Source of the DNA: Bordetella parapertussis
GTDB lineage: Bacteria > Pseudomonadota > Gammaproteobacteria > Burkholderiales > Burkholderiaceae_B
DNA length: 58,960 nucleotides
NCBI GenBank assembly: GCA_945872285.1
Contig: CAMBZR010000010.1
Location: forward strand, 1 to 58,960
Direction of reading: 5' to 3'
Both the position numbers and the translations under genes were made by a program. Shown here piece by piece: positions 11,581-20,325 of this stretch (the stretch's first letter is position 1; every line of letters begins with the position of its first letter). The notes beneath the pieces are model-generated. The model had not been told where the DNA came from. It did not search any database and saw only the letters and a list, made by a program, of their open reading frames with translations.

Positions 11581-13266
11581 ATGCTGCCCGAGCAACACCA
11601 GACCATTATTTCTTGTTTGCAGGCCGCTGTGGCAAGCATTTTGCCTGAGGCCCAGCCCGTTATTTTGCTTGAACGGCCAAAGGTGGCGGCGCATGGCGAC
11701 ATCGCAACCAACGTTGCCATGCAGATAGCCAAGCCGGCTAAACGCAATCCCCGAGAGCTTGCGCAAGAGATCGTCGACGTGTTGATGGCTAACCCTAGGG
11801 CAACCGCGCTTGTGGCGAGCGCCGAGTTGGCGGGTCCGGGGTTTATTAATTTGCGCTTAACGCATGCTGCTCGCGTGGCGGTTCTGGCGGAAATTTCTGA
11901 AAAGGGTTCAAGTTTTGGTCGCGCCCCGCGCAGTGAGCAAAAGGTTTTAGTCGAGTTTGTTTCTGCCAACCCGACGGGGCCCTTGCATGTTGGCCATGCT
12001 CGGCAGGCTGCGCTTGGGGACGCGCTGTGTCGCCTATTCGACGCGAGTGGTTTTGAAGTGAGTCGCGAGTTTTATTACAACGACGCAGGCAATCAGATTC
12101 ATAACCTTGCCCTAAGTGTGCAGGCGCGAGGTCAGGGTTTAAGCCCCGATGACGCGGCGTATCCTGCTGAGGGTTACAAGGGCGAGTATATCGTCGAGAT
12201 CGCGAAGGATTTTCTGGCACAGGCAACGGTCAGCGCGAGCGATGGCGAACCTGTGTTGGCAAGCGGTGATCTCGCGGACTTAGATAACATTCGCTGTTTT
12301 GCAGTGGCGTATCTTAGGCGCGAGCAAGATTTTGATTTACAAGCCTTTGGCTTGGCCTTTGATCATTATTATCTTGAAAGCTCGCTTTACACCTCGGGAC
12401 GTGTTGAGCAAACGGTTCAAAAGCTAATTGATTCAGGCCATACCTACGAAAGCGAGGGTGCGTTGTGGTTGCGCACGACCGAACTTGGCACGGGCGACGA
12501 TAAAGATCGGGTAATGCGTAAGTCCGAAGGCGGCTACACGTACTTTGTGCCAGACATTGCTTACCATGTGACTAAATGGCAACGCGGTTATACCCGGGCC
12601 ATCAATATTCAAGGAAGCGATCACCACGGCACCGTTGCGCGTGTGCGCGCGGGCTTGCAGGCGTTGGCCTTAGGCATTCCCGCCGATTACCCCGCTTACA
12701 TTTTGCATAAGATGGTGAAGGTGATGCGCGGTGGTGTTGAGGTCAAGATCTCGAAGCGCGCGGGTAGCTACGTCACGCTGCAAGATTTGATTGAATGGGT
12801 CGGACGCGATGCCGTGCGGTTCTTTTTGATTCAGCGGCGCGCCGATACCGAGTTTGTTTTTGATGTTGACTTGGCGCGTGCAAAAAGCGAAGAAAACCCG
12901 GTTTATTACATTCAATACGCGCACGCTAGAATTTGTTCGATGCTGTTGCAAGCGGGGCTCACCCAACAAGAATTGCACGCCGCAGACCTTAGCGTGTTGA
13001 CCGCTGCGACAGAAATCGCGCTGATGCAGCGACTGGCGGAGTTTGCGGCGTTGGTGTCGCAGGCTGCGCTTGACTTGTCCCCGCATCTGGTCGCGTTTTG
13101 GTTGCGTGATTGCGCCGCAGATTTTCATGGCTGGTATAACGCTGAGCGAGTGTTGGTTGAGGATATTGCCTTAAAGCATGCGCGGTTACGGCTGGCAGAT
13201 GCAACGCGCCAGGTCATTGCAAACGGGCTGGCCTTATTGGGCGTTTCGGCTCCAGAACGGATGTAA
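11581..13266 (+). CDS. argS: Arginyl-tRNA synthetase
   Basis: This class I aminoacyl-tRNA synthetase charges tRNA-Arg. The 561-residue protein has the N-terminal Add-1 domain, the HIGH-type motif HVGHARQ near residue 135, and a KMSKS-like loop as [10 protein letters not shown] near 388. The C-terminal DALR anticodon-binding domain begins around YIQYAHARI. The length is normal. A SPOR protein and dsbA follow in the same direction, a conserved arrangement in Burkholderiales. The ribosome site before the ATG is weak (TTTTTAAGCCC). Confidence 0.97.
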   Translation: MLPEQHQTIISCLQAAVASILPEAQPVILLERPKVAAHGDIATNVAMQIAKPAKRNPRELAQEIVDVLMANPRATALVASAELAGPGFINLRLTHAARVAVLAEISEKGSSFGRAPRSEQKVLVEFVSANPTGPLHVGHARQAALGDALCRLFDASGFEVSREFYYNDAGNQIHNLALSVQARGQGLSPDDAAYPAEGYKGEYIVEIAKDFLAQATVSASDGEPVLASGDLADLDNIRCFAVAYLRREQDFDLQAFGLAFDHYYLESSLYTSGRVEQTVQKLIDSGHTYESEGALWLRTTELGTGDDKDRVMRKSEGGYTYFVPDIAYHVTKWQRGYTRAINIQGSDHHGTVARVRAGLQALALGIPADYPAYILHKMVKVMRGGVEVKISKRAGSYVTLQDLIEWVGRDAVRFFLIQRRADTEFVFDVDLARAKSEENPVYYIQYAHARICSMLLQAGLTQQELHAADLSVLTAATEIALMQRLAEFAALVSQAALDLSPHLVAFWLRDCAADFHGWYNAERVLVEDIALKHARLRLADATRQVIANGLALLGVSAPERM

Positions 13267-13275
13267 GATCACAAT

Positions 13276-13938
13276 ATGGTTAAACGAAAATCTTCTGGCG
13301 GTGGCAGCACACTTTATGGGGTGTTGGCGGGTCTGTTGATTGGGCTGGTTGCTGCAGTTGTCGTGGCGTTTTATGTGATCAAGTCCCCCATGCCGTTTGT
13401 TGATAAGGCGAGCCGTTCGCCTGAAGCCTCGAGCACCGCAGATCCCCGTCACGCGCCCGATCCAAATGCTGGCTTACCGGGACGCACGACTGGGCCGGTG
13501 ACCGCACCGAGCTCTCCTGAGCAGCCTACCGGAGAGACCGCCGCGAAGACTGCGCCCCGAGAGGGTGCCGCGCCTGATGCGCTGGGGGCACTGATTGCGA
13601 CGCTGACGCCCACGCCCGGCGCGCAGGCACCTGCACTCCGGCCAGTGCCGCGTGCTGAGCCCGCGCCGAGCACATCGAGCACACCGAGCACTTCGGGCAA
13701 CCCTGTCGGCGGCCCTTACTTTTTGCAAGTGGGATCCTTTAGAGTGCTAGAAGACGCCGAAGCGTTGCGCGCGCGGATTATCTTAATGGGCATGCCCGTT
13801 GAAATACAGCGCGCCGAAGTCAATGGGCTTCAGGTCAATCGGGTACGGGTTGGGCCGTTTGCCAAAATTGATGACATGAATCAAACCCGCACACGGCTGG
13901 GACAAGAAAAAATCCCAACAGCGGTTGTGCGACAGTAA
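13276..13938 (+). CDS. SPOR domain cell-division-type protein (FtsN-like)
   Basis: This is a bitopic inner-membrane protein of 220 residues. A basic N-terminus (MVKRKSSGGGS) is followed by one membrane segment (about 13-37, TLYGVLAGLLIGLVAAVVVAF). A long Pro/Ala/Thr-rich periplasmic linker (about 45-145) follows. A C-terminal SPOR domain starts at GPYFLQVGSFRVLEDAEALR and ends near the C-terminus. SPOR domains bind denuded septal peptidoglycan. The layout matches FtsN-like proteins found after argS in related bacteria, though FtsN identity is not proven. The gene starts 9 bases after argS, so they form an operon. Confidence 0.88.
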   Translation: MVKRKSSGGGSTLYGVLAGLLIGLVAAVVVAFYVIKSPMPFVDKASRSPEASSTADPRHAPDPNAGLPGRTTGPVTAPSSPEQPTGETAAKTAPREGAAPDALGALIATLTPTPGAQAPALRPVPRAEPAPSTSSTPSTSGNPVGGPYFLQVGSFRVLEDAEALRARIILMGMPVEIQRAEVNGLQVNRVRVGPFAKIDDMNQTRTRLGQEKIPTAVVRQ

Positions 13939-13982
13939 ACAGAGTGGCACCGACAGCTTTGCAAAGGTGCCGCTCCCTCTGT
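13939..13982 (+). terminator. Nested hairpin after the SPOR gene
   Basis: Directly after the SPOR stop codon, ACAGAG (13939-13944) pairs with CTCTGT (13977-13982). Inside it, GGCACC pairs with GGTGCC, and the self-complementary CTTTGCAAAG lies in the loop. There is no clear U-run on the plus strand, only AAAAAG, so this may be an RNA-processing structure or a weak terminator that separates argS-SPOR from dsbA. Confidence 0.45.
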
Positions 13983-14038
13983 AAAAAGTTGTGAAAGTAT
14001 TTTGAGATCCAGTATTGACAGACATAAGGCAGCAACAA

Positions 14039-14680
14039 ATGAAGACTTCATGGTTCAAACAGATGGCAGGTGTGGTGCTAGCGGTATTAGCGCTTGGGTT
14101 TTCATCTACCGGCTTGACGCAGGGCGCACCCGGGGGCGCAAAAGCTAAATATCTCGAGGTAAATCCTGTGCAACCAACCGAGCCTGGCAAAGTCGAGGTG
14201 CTCGAGTTTTTTTCGTATGCCTGTTCGCATTGCGCGGTGCTTGAACCGCTGCTGACCAAGTGGGTAAAAAAACTGCCTTCTGAGGCCGTGGTCAAGTACG
14301 TGCCCGTTGCCTTCAACGCAAGCATGAAACCATTGCAACAATTATATTATTCGCTAGAGGCCTTGAGCCGCCTCGACCTGCATCCGAAGGTTTTCAACGC
14401 GATTCACGAAGAAAAGAAACGGCTGTTTACCAAGCCAGATATCATTGCGTGGGTCGTCGCTCAAGGGGTTGATCGCGCAAAGTTTGAAAGCGTGTTTGAC
14501 TCGTTTGGTGTCATGTCAAAAGCGGGTCGCGCCGATCAGTTAGTCACGGCGTACAAAGTGCAAGGCACCCCCGCAGTTGCCGTTGCCGGAAGGTATTTAA
14601 CCTCGCCCTCTGAGGCGGGCGGCTATCAAGAGACGCTAGATGTCTCTGAGAGCTTGATTAAGCAGGTGCTTGGCAAATAA
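14039..14680 (+). CDS. dsbA: Thiol:disulfide interchange protein DsbA
   Basis: DsbA introduces disulfide bonds into proteins in the periplasm. The 213-residue precursor has a signal peptide (MKTSWFKQMAGVVLAVLALG...). The thioredoxin-fold active site FFSYACSHCAVLEP has the CSHC motif, slightly different from CPHC of E. coli DsbA. The cis-proline loop VQGTPAVAV follows. The start at 14039 is preferred to an in-frame upstream start at 14015 because it begins the signal peptide directly. The SHC dipeptide differs from the usual PHC and could shift redox potential. The gene converges on DUF1330. Confidence 0.94.
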   Translation: MKTSWFKQMAGVVLAVLALGFSSTGLTQGAPGGAKAKYLEVNPVQPTEPGKVEVLEFFSYACSHCAVLEPLLTKWVKKLPSEAVVKYVPVAFNASMKPLQQLYYSLEALSRLDLHPKVFNAIHEEKKRLFTKPDIIAWVVAQGVDRAKFESVFDSFGVMSKAGRADQLVTAYKVQGTPAVAVAGRYLTSPSEAGGYQETLDVSESLIKQVLGK

Positions 14681-14705
14681 TTTAGCGCCTTTGAGCGGGG
14701 TTCAA

Positions 14706-14720
14706 GCCTAAAGCTTAGGC
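14706..14720. terminator. Hairpin between convergent dsbA and DUF1330 genes
   Basis: GCCTAA, a 3-base loop and TTAGGC make a perfect 6-base stem that overlaps the DUF1330 stop codon. It lies about 26 bases after the dsbA stop. It is a candidate two-way terminator; neither side has a long U-run. Confidence 0.4.
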
Positions 14721-15017
14721 GCCTTGAATCACATAAAAAGTTATGACGTGCGCAAACTTGTCGCGATACGTTTTAGCCTCTTGCGAGAGCGGCGAGTCGT
14801 ACCAGGCGAGGGCTTTTTCGTAGCTCTCGAACTCGATTAAGACGCGACGACGCTCGTCCGAGGGACCCGTTTTAATGGTGACGGCTCCGCCACGCACCAG
14901 AAACTTGCCACCAAATCCGGCAACAGCCGCTGTGGACCGAGTTTGATACTGATCTTTAAAGTTTTCTGGGTCGCGCACGACCAGCTCAACGAAGACATAG
15001 CCTTTAGATGAAGTCAT
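14715..15017 (-). CDS. DUF1330 family protein
   Basis: This is a 100-residue protein of the dimeric alpha/beta barrel type. The start MTSSKGYVFVELVVRDPENFKDQYQ and the pattern VLIEFESYEKALAWYDSPLSQEAK followed by a short C-terminal strand are typical of DUF1330. Function is unknown; the family is often near metabolic genes. A ribosome site AAAAGGG precedes the ATG. It begins 12 bases after the stop of the cystathionine beta-lyase-like gene, so it is the last gene of that leftward operon. Confidence 0.82.
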   Translation of the reverse strand: MTSSKGYVFVELVVRDPENFKDQYQTRSTAAVAGFGGKFLVRGGAVTIKTGPSDERRRVLIEFESYEKALAWYDSPLSQEAKTYRDKFAHVITFYVIQGA

Positions 15018-15029
15018 TTAGATGCCCTT

Positions 15030-16217
15030 TTAGGTAGAGTGAATTTTGCTAAAGGCTTGAGTCAGATCATTGATTAGATCAGAAGGCGCTTCAAGCCCGA
15101 TATGCAAGCGGATTAAAGCGTGATCCTTACCGCGCCAGTAAGCATGATTTGCAAGGACTGCTGGGTTGACCCACTGCACCAAGCTTTCAAAGCCACCCCA
15201 CGAAAAACCGATGCCAAACAGAGTTAAGGCATCGACAAAGGGCTTGGCAGCCAGCGCCGAGCAGTTCAGTTCAATCGCCAGCATGCCGTTTGCGCCGGTG
15301 CAATCGCGTTGCCACAGGGCGTGCCCCCGGTCTTTGTGCCAGGCAGGATTAAAAATCTGCACCACCTCAGGACGTGCGTCGAGAAACTCGCTGACTTCTT
15401 GTGTATTGCGGGCATGCTGCGCCATGCGCACCGCCATCGTCTTGACACCGCGCAACGATAACCAGGCGTCATCCGCGCTAAGAGAGTTGCCCAAGGCATA
15501 CTGGGTGGCGTGAATGCGCGCGGCGAGTTTGTCATCCTTAACAATAATCGCACCAAGCATGACGTCAGAGTGGCCGGCAATATATTTGGTCCCCGCAACA
15601 ATCGATACATCCGCGCCAAGCGCAAGCGGTTTGTAAATATAGCCTGAGCCCCAAGTGTTGTCGGTTGCCAAGATCAAGCCATGCTGTTGTGAGATCTTTG
15701 CAAGCGCTGGCATATCGAGCATTTCAAAGAGCAACGAACCTGGTGACTCAACATAAATCATTTTGGTGTTGGGCTGAACGAGTGCTGCAATTTGCTCGGG
15801 GCTTGAAAAATAAGTGACTGAGATGCCGAGACGGCTTAATAAAGTTTGATCAACGGTGCGCACAGGGCCGTAGACGCAATCGGCAACAAGCATGTGATCG
15901 CCCGTTTGAAGTAGCGCTAAAAAGGCGATACTAATCGCGGCAAGCCCTGAGGGCGCCAACACGCAGTAGGTGCCGCCTTCGAGCTGCATGAAAACTTCTT
16001 CAAGGGCGCGGTGTGTATCAAGCCCGGCGATGCCGTAAGTGACGACGCGTTCGCCGGCGGCGCGCTTGGCGAGTGCGCGGTCAAGCACGGCGAGATTTTC
16101 AAAGCGAACGGTGCTGGTACGAATCGCGGGGATGCTAACAGGGGCGGTGCCAGTTTTAGGATCGAACTCGGCAGCGCCGATATGCAGAAGGCGAGTATCT
16201 AGGTGGTGAGCGGTCAA
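15030..16217 (-). CDS. metC: Cystathionine beta-lyase-like PLP enzyme
   Basis: This is a Cys/Met metabolism pyridoxal-phosphate enzyme of 395 residues (fold type I). It shows the Schiff-base lysine in VAGTKYIAGHSD (about K210), the PLP-phosphate region YCVLAPSGLAA and the substrate region YVESPGSLLFE. The likely reaction is cleavage of cystathionine to homocysteine, ammonia and pyruvate. Related cystathionine gamma-synthases and methionine gamma-lyases share these motifs, so the symbol is provisional. The start is TTG at 16217, supported by the ribosome site AAGGA seven bases upstream. It follows the metallo-hydrolase gene by 32 bases and precedes DUF1330, so the three probably form one operon. 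Confidence 0.85.
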   Translation of the reverse strand: MTAHHLDTRLLHIGAAEFDPKTGTAPVSIPAIRTSTVRFENLAVLDRALAKRAAGERVVTYGIAGLDTHRALEEVFMQLEGGTYCVLAPSGLAAISIAFLALLQTGDHMLVADCVYGPVRTVDQTLLSRLGISVTYFSSPEQIAALVQPNTKMIYVESPGSLLFEMLDMPALAKISQQHGLILATDNTWGSGYIYKPLALGADVSIVAGTKYIAGHSDVMLGAIIVKDDKLAARIHATQYALGNSLSADDAWLSLRGVKTMAVRMAQHARNTQEVSEFLDARPEVVQIFNPAWHKDRGHALWQRDCTGANGMLAIELNCSALAAKPFVDALTLFGIGFSWGGFESLVQWVNPAVLANHAYWRGKDHALIRLHIGLEAPSDLINDLTQAFSKIHST

Positions 16218-16249
16218 GATTGATCCTTAGTAAGGTGCGTGAAAAGGGC

Positions 16250-17311
16250 TCAGGCCGGTCGGGTAAACCGTATGATGCCATCTGCACACTGTTCGCGGGT
16301 GAGTTTGCCTTCAAAGTAGAGCGCATGCAAGTGCGCCGCTGCCTCGCCCATGGCGAAGGTGGTTTGATGCAGGTCAAGCTTGCGTTTGAACATGAGCGGC
16401 AAGATGTCGGTAGTGGATTGCGGCACCACGCAGGCGTCAAACACCTCTTGCAGACGATCGGCGTGGTGCGAGTGTTGTTGCGCGATCCGTTCATGCAGGC
16501 CCTTAAAAGGGCGTCCGTGGGAGGGCAGCACTAAGGTGTCAGCGGGCAAGGGGGCGTAGGCGCGAAGCGAATTTAGATATAAAGGTAAGGGGTTGCCCAT
16601 GGGCTCGTAATCAAACACACTGATATTGGTCGAGATGCGAGGCAAAACCATATCGCCCGAAATCAACACTTTTTTGTCAGCGCAATAAAGCGACATGTGC
16701 TCGGGTGCGTGGCCATAGCCCGCGATGGCTTGCCAGACGTGACCGTTGATGCGCAGCTCTGTGCCGTGCATGATGCGGATAAAAGAGGGCGGGACGCTAG
16801 GAACCATGCCCGGATAATGCGAGGCGCGCTCGCGAATTTGTTTGATGGACTCGGGGTCGATCATGCCGTGTCGCATCAAATGTTGTGCCGTACTTTCCCC
16901 ACCGGTGACGCCGCCGTCTTTGCGTTGGCTCCAGGTTTGCGCCGTCATGTAGTCGGTCATGCTGATGTGCATGGGAACTTGCCAGCGCTCACACAACCAA
17001 GAGGCCAGCCCAATGTGGTCGGGATGCATGTGGGTGACGATCAGCCGTAGGACCGGCAAGCCTTCAAGCTCAGTCTTGAAGATGCTTTCCCAGAGCGCCT
17101 TGACTTGCTCGCTGCTGATGCCGCAGTCGACAATGGTCCAGCCTTCTGTGCCGTCGATTTTCTCACGCAGTAGCCACAGATTAATGTGATCAAGCGCGAA
17201 GGGAAGCGGCATTCTGAGCCAGCGCACGCCGGGGGCCACTTCAAGGGTGAGCCCAGCGCCCGGCAATGTTTCGCCGAGGGGGTATTGCAATTGGTGTTCG
17301 AGGGGATTCAT
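16250..17311 (-). CDS. MBL-fold metallo-hydrolase
   Basis: This is a 353-residue metallo-beta-lactamase superfamily hydrolase. The metal-binding motif THMHPDHIGLA (HxHxDH) lies near residue 92, a further His occurs in GYGHAPEHMSLY, and an Asp is present in VLISGDMVLPR. A C-terminal helical region (winged-helix type in related proteins) completes it. Relatives are thioesterase- or glyoxalase-like, so a hydrolytic role on a thioester or ester is possible. I chose the ATG at 17311. A GTG at 17368 would add 19 residues with no recognisable domain. It starts the leftward operon that diverges from ivd. Confidence 0.82.
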   Translation of the reverse strand: MNPLEHQLQYPLGETLPGAGLTLEVAPGVRWLRMPLPFALDHINLWLLREKIDGTEGWTIVDCGISSEQVKALWESIFKTELEGLPVLRLIVTHMHPDHIGLASWLCERWQVPMHISMTDYMTAQTWSQRKDGGVTGGESTAQHLMRHGMIDPESIKQIRERASHYPGMVPSVPPSFIRIMHGTELRINGHVWQAIAGYGHAPEHMSLYCADKKVLISGDMVLPRISTNISVFDYEPMGNPLPLYLNSLRAYAPLPADTLVLPSHGRPFKGLHERIAQQHSHHADRLQEVFDACVVPQSTTDILPLMFKRKLDLHQTTFAMGEAAAHLHALYFEGKLTREQCADGIIRFTRPA

Positions 17312-17449
17312 AAGAGACGTTTTCTTTAAACTTGACGGTATGAACAGACCATCATAATTTACGTTCACCTTTCGGTGTTAACGACGCCGCGCAGAACACT
17401 AGAGCGGCAAAAAACAAGGGTTAACCCCCAGTCAGGCAAATGACATGCC

Positions 17450-17461
17450 GTTTGCGTAAAC
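17450..17461. promoter_or_regulatory. Imperfect inverted repeat upstream of ivd
   Basis: GTTTGCGTAAAC is a near-palindrome 25 bases before the ivd start. A second palindrome GGGTTAACCC lies at 17418-17427. Leucine-degradation operons in Proteobacteria are often controlled by the MerR-type regulator LiuR, so these may be operator half-sites. I cannot confirm the LiuR consensus here, and no regulator gene lies in the window. Confidence 0.3.
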
Positions 17462-17486
17462 TGAGAGGCTCATCAAGGAGACGAGA

Positions 17487-18665
17487 ATGCACTTACCAGG
17501 CCTGAATTTTGAGCTGGGCGATGAGGTCGACATGCTGCGCGAAGCGGTGCGCAATTTTGCACAGCATGAAATTGCGCCTTTAGCCGCGCAGGCTGACCGT
17601 GAGGATCAGTTTCCGATGCATCTATGGCAAAAGATGGGCGGGCTCGGGCTGATGGGCATGACCGTTAGCGAGGAGTACGGTGGCACCAATATGGGTTATC
17701 TTGCGCACATGGTCGTGATGGAAGAAATTTCACGCGCGAGCGCCTCGATTGGTCTGTCGTACGGCGCGCATTCAAATCTTTGCGTGAATCAAATTCATCG
17801 TAACGGCACGATCGCACAAAAGAAAAAATACTTGCCTGGGCTTTTAACCGGTGAGCACATTGGCGCACTTGCAATGAGCGAGTCCGGCGCGGGCTCTGAT
17901 GTGGTGAGCATGAAGCTGCGCGCCGCACCGAAGGGGTCGGATTATGTCCTAAACGGTACCAAGATGTGGATTACCAATGGGCCCGATGCGGACACGCTGG
18001 TGGTCTATGCAAAGACCGATCCTCAAGCCAACGCACGCGGAGTCACCGCCTTTTTAGTCGAAAAGGGAATGCCCGGCTTTAGCATCGGGCAGCAACTCGA
18101 TAAGCTTGGAATGCGTGGCAGTCACACCGGCGAGTTGGTGTTTGAAGACTGCTTAATACCAGGTGACCACGTACTGGGCGAGGTCAACGGCGGCGTGCGT
18201 GTATTAATGAGCGGGCTCGATTACGAGCGCGCGGTGTTAGCGGCCGGCCCACTGGGCATTATGCAGGCAGTGATGGACCAGGTGATCCCTTATATCCACG
18301 CGCGTAAACAGTTCGGCCAGCCGATCGGTGAGTTTCAACTGATCCAGGGCAAAGTCGCCGACATGTACACCACCCAACAAGCGTGTCGGGCTTTTTGCTA
18401 TACCGTTGGCAAAAATCTTGACAAGCTCGGTGCGCAACACGTGCGTCAGGTTCGCAAAGACTGTGCAGCGGTGATTTTGTACTGCGCCGAAAAAGCCACC
18501 TGGTTGGCGGGCGAAGGCATACAGATTTTTGGCGGCAACGGCTATATCAATGACTACCCGCTTGGTCGATACTGGCGTGATGCAAAGCTATATGAGATCG
18601 GCGCAGGGACGAGTGAAATTCGTCGCATGCTAATCGGCCGCGAACTGTTCAACGAAACGATGTAA
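17487..18665 (+). CDS. ivd: Isovaleryl-CoA dehydrogenase
   Basis: This acyl-CoA dehydrogenase converts isovaleryl-CoA to 3-methylcrotonyl-CoA in leucine degradation and passes electrons to ETF. The 392-residue protein has FAD-binding [17 protein letters not shown]. The catalytic glutamate lies within [15 protein letters not shown] (E at about residue 248). Isovaleryl-CoA dehydrogenases keep their base at this position, whereas most acyl-CoA dehydrogenases keep it near residue 370. The C-terminal part ends [19 protein letters not shown] sits seven bases before the ATG. The two methylcrotonyl-CoA carboxylase subunit genes follow directly, which confirms the role. Confidence 0.93.
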   Translation: MHLPGLNFELGDEVDMLREAVRNFAQHEIAPLAAQADREDQFPMHLWQKMGGLGLMGMTVSEEYGGTNMGYLAHMVVMEEISRASASIGLSYGAHSNLCVNQIHRNGTIAQKKKYLPGLLTGEHIGALAMSESGAGSDVVSMKLRAAPKGSDYVLNGTKMWITNGPDADTLVVYAKTDPQANARGVTAFLVEKGMPGFSIGQQLDKLGMRGSHTGELVFEDCLIPGDHVLGEVNGGVRVLMSGLDYERAVLAAGPLGIMQAVMDQVIPYIHARKQFGQPIGEFQLIQGKVADMYTTQQACRAFCYTVGKNLDKLGAQHVRQVRKDCAAVILYCAEKATWLAGEGIQIFGGNGYINDYPLGRYWRDAKLYEIGAGTSEIRRMLIGRELFNETM

Positions 18666-18696
18666 AGAAACTAACAATGATCAAAGGCCGACAGAC

Positions 18697-20304
18697 ATGC
18701 CAATAATCGAATCTCTAATTAACGTGCGATCGCCAGAGTTTGCTAAAAACGCACTCGCGATGCAGGCCCAAATCGATGATCTGCAAAAGCAGCTGGCACA
18801 AACTGCCTTGGGTGGCGCTGAGCAAGCGCGTCAAAAGCATATCAGCCGTGGCAAGCTGCTGCCCCGCGATCGCGTCGAGCAACTGTTAGATTCGGGCACG
18901 CCGTTTTTAGAGCTTTCACCGCTCGCTGCATTCGGGCTTTATAACGGGGAGTCTCCGGGCGCAGGCATCATCACCGGCATCGGCCGCATCTCTGGGGTTG
19001 AGTGTGTAATCGTGTGTAACGACGCGACGGTTAAGGGTGGCACATACTATCCCCTCACCGTCAAAAAACACTTGCGGGCGCAAGAGATCGCGCAACAAAA
19101 TAATTTACCTTGCGTGTATTTGGTCGACTCGGGCGGGGCAAACCTGCCCCGTCAAGACGAGGTGTTTCCAGACCGAGATCATTTTGGGCGAATCTTTTTT
19201 AATCAAGCCAATATGTCGGCGCAAGGGATTGCGCAAATCGCTGTCGTCATGGGCTCATGTACCGCCGGGGGGGCGTATGTTCCCGCGATGAGTGATGAGT
19301 CGATCATTGTGCGCAACCAAGGCACAATTTTTTTAGGTGGTCCCCCGCTTGTGAAGGCTGCGACAGGCGAGATTGTTTCGACCGAAGACCTGGGGGGCGG
19401 TGATGTGCATACGCGGTTGTCTGGTGTTGCGGATCATCTGGCCGCCAACGACCACCATGCATTGCAACTTGCTCGTGACGCGGTTGGCCGTCTAAATCGC
19501 ACAAAGCCACAACAGTTGGCGCTGCGCAAAAGCGCGCCGCCGTTGTATGAGCTAAGTGAAGTCAACGGCATTGTCCCGGCCGACACACGCAAGCCCTATG
19601 ACGTGCGTGAAATCATTGCGCGCATTGTCGACGGCTCTGAGTTTGACGAATTTAAAGCACGCTTTGGCACCACACTCATTACGGGATTTGCCCATATCGA
19701 AGGCATGCCAGTCGGCATTGTGGCCAATAACGGCATCTTGTTTTCTGAGTCCGCACAAAAGGGCGCGCATTTTATTGAACTCTGTGCGCAACGCAAAATC
19801 CCGCTAGTTTTTTTACAAAATATCACAGGCTTCATGGTGGGCCGTAAATACGAAAACGAGGGCATCGCACGGCACGGCGCGAAGATGGTGACGGCCGTAT
19901 CAACCGCTGCCGTGCCTAAGTTCACCGTCATCATCGGCGGCTCGTTTGGCGCAGGAAATTACGGCATGTGTGGCCGCGCGTTTTCCCCTAGGCTCTTGGT
20001 GATGTGGCCCAACGCGCGGATCTCGGTAATGGGCGGCGAACAAGCAGCGAGTGTCATGGCAACGTTGAAACGCGAGGCCGTTGAAGCAAAGGGCGGCGAG
20101 TGGTCGGGCGAACAAGAGAACGACTTCAAGACACCCATTCGTGAGCAGTACGAACGCGAGGGCCATCCTTACTATGCGACGGCGCGCTTGTGGGATGACG
20201 GCGTGATCCAGCCCTCGGATACACGTCGCGTCTTGGCACTTGGTTTATCGGCCGCCTTAAACGCACCAATTGCAGACACCCGCTTTGGCGTGTTTCGGAT
20301 GTAA
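18697..20304 (+). CDS. mccB: Methylcrotonyl-CoA carboxylase, carboxyltransferase (beta) subunit
   Basis: This subunit transfers carboxyl from biotin to 3-methylcrotonyl-CoA. The 535-residue protein is a carboxyltransferase of the crotonase-like fold, with two halves. Typical blocks are [17 protein letters not shown] in the first and [17 protein letters not shown] in the second. The pattern [16 protein letters not shown] resembles methylcrotonyl-CoA rather than propionyl-CoA carboxylases. It lies between ivd (31 bases upstream) and the biotin-carrying alpha subunit (21 bases downstream). The enoyl-CoA hydratase and HMG-CoA lyase of the pathway are not in the window. Confidence 0.93.
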   Translation: MPIIESLINVRSPEFAKNALAMQAQIDDLQKQLAQTALGGAEQARQKHISRGKLLPRDRVEQLLDSGTPFLELSPLAAFGLYNGESPGAGIITGIGRISGVECVIVCNDATVKGGTYYPLTVKKHLRAQEIAQQNNLPCVYLVDSGGANLPRQDEVFPDRDHFGRIFFNQANMSAQGIAQIAVVMGSCTAGGAYVPAMSDESIIVRNQGTIFLGGPPLVKAATGEIVSTEDLGGGDVHTRLSGVADHLAANDHHALQLARDAVGRLNRTKPQQLALRKSAPPLYELSEVNGIVPADTRKPYDVREIIARIVDGSEFDEFKARFGTTLITGFAHIEGMPVGIVANNGILFSESAQKGAHFIELCAQRKIPLVFLQNITGFMVGRKYENEGIARHGAKMVTAVSTAAVPKFTVIIGGSFGAGNYGMCGRAFSPRLLVMWPNARISVMGGEQAASVMATLKREAVEAKGGEWSGEQENDFKTPIREQYEREGHPYYATARLWDDGVIQPSDTRRVLALGLSAALNAPIADTRFGVFRM

Positions 20305-20325
20305 GAGCAGGATCAAGGAGCTAGC

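Noticed and set aside
13449..13728. Minus-strand frames opposite the SPOR linker
   Set aside because: They are the reverse reading of Pro/Ala/Thr-rich coding DNA and show no domain.
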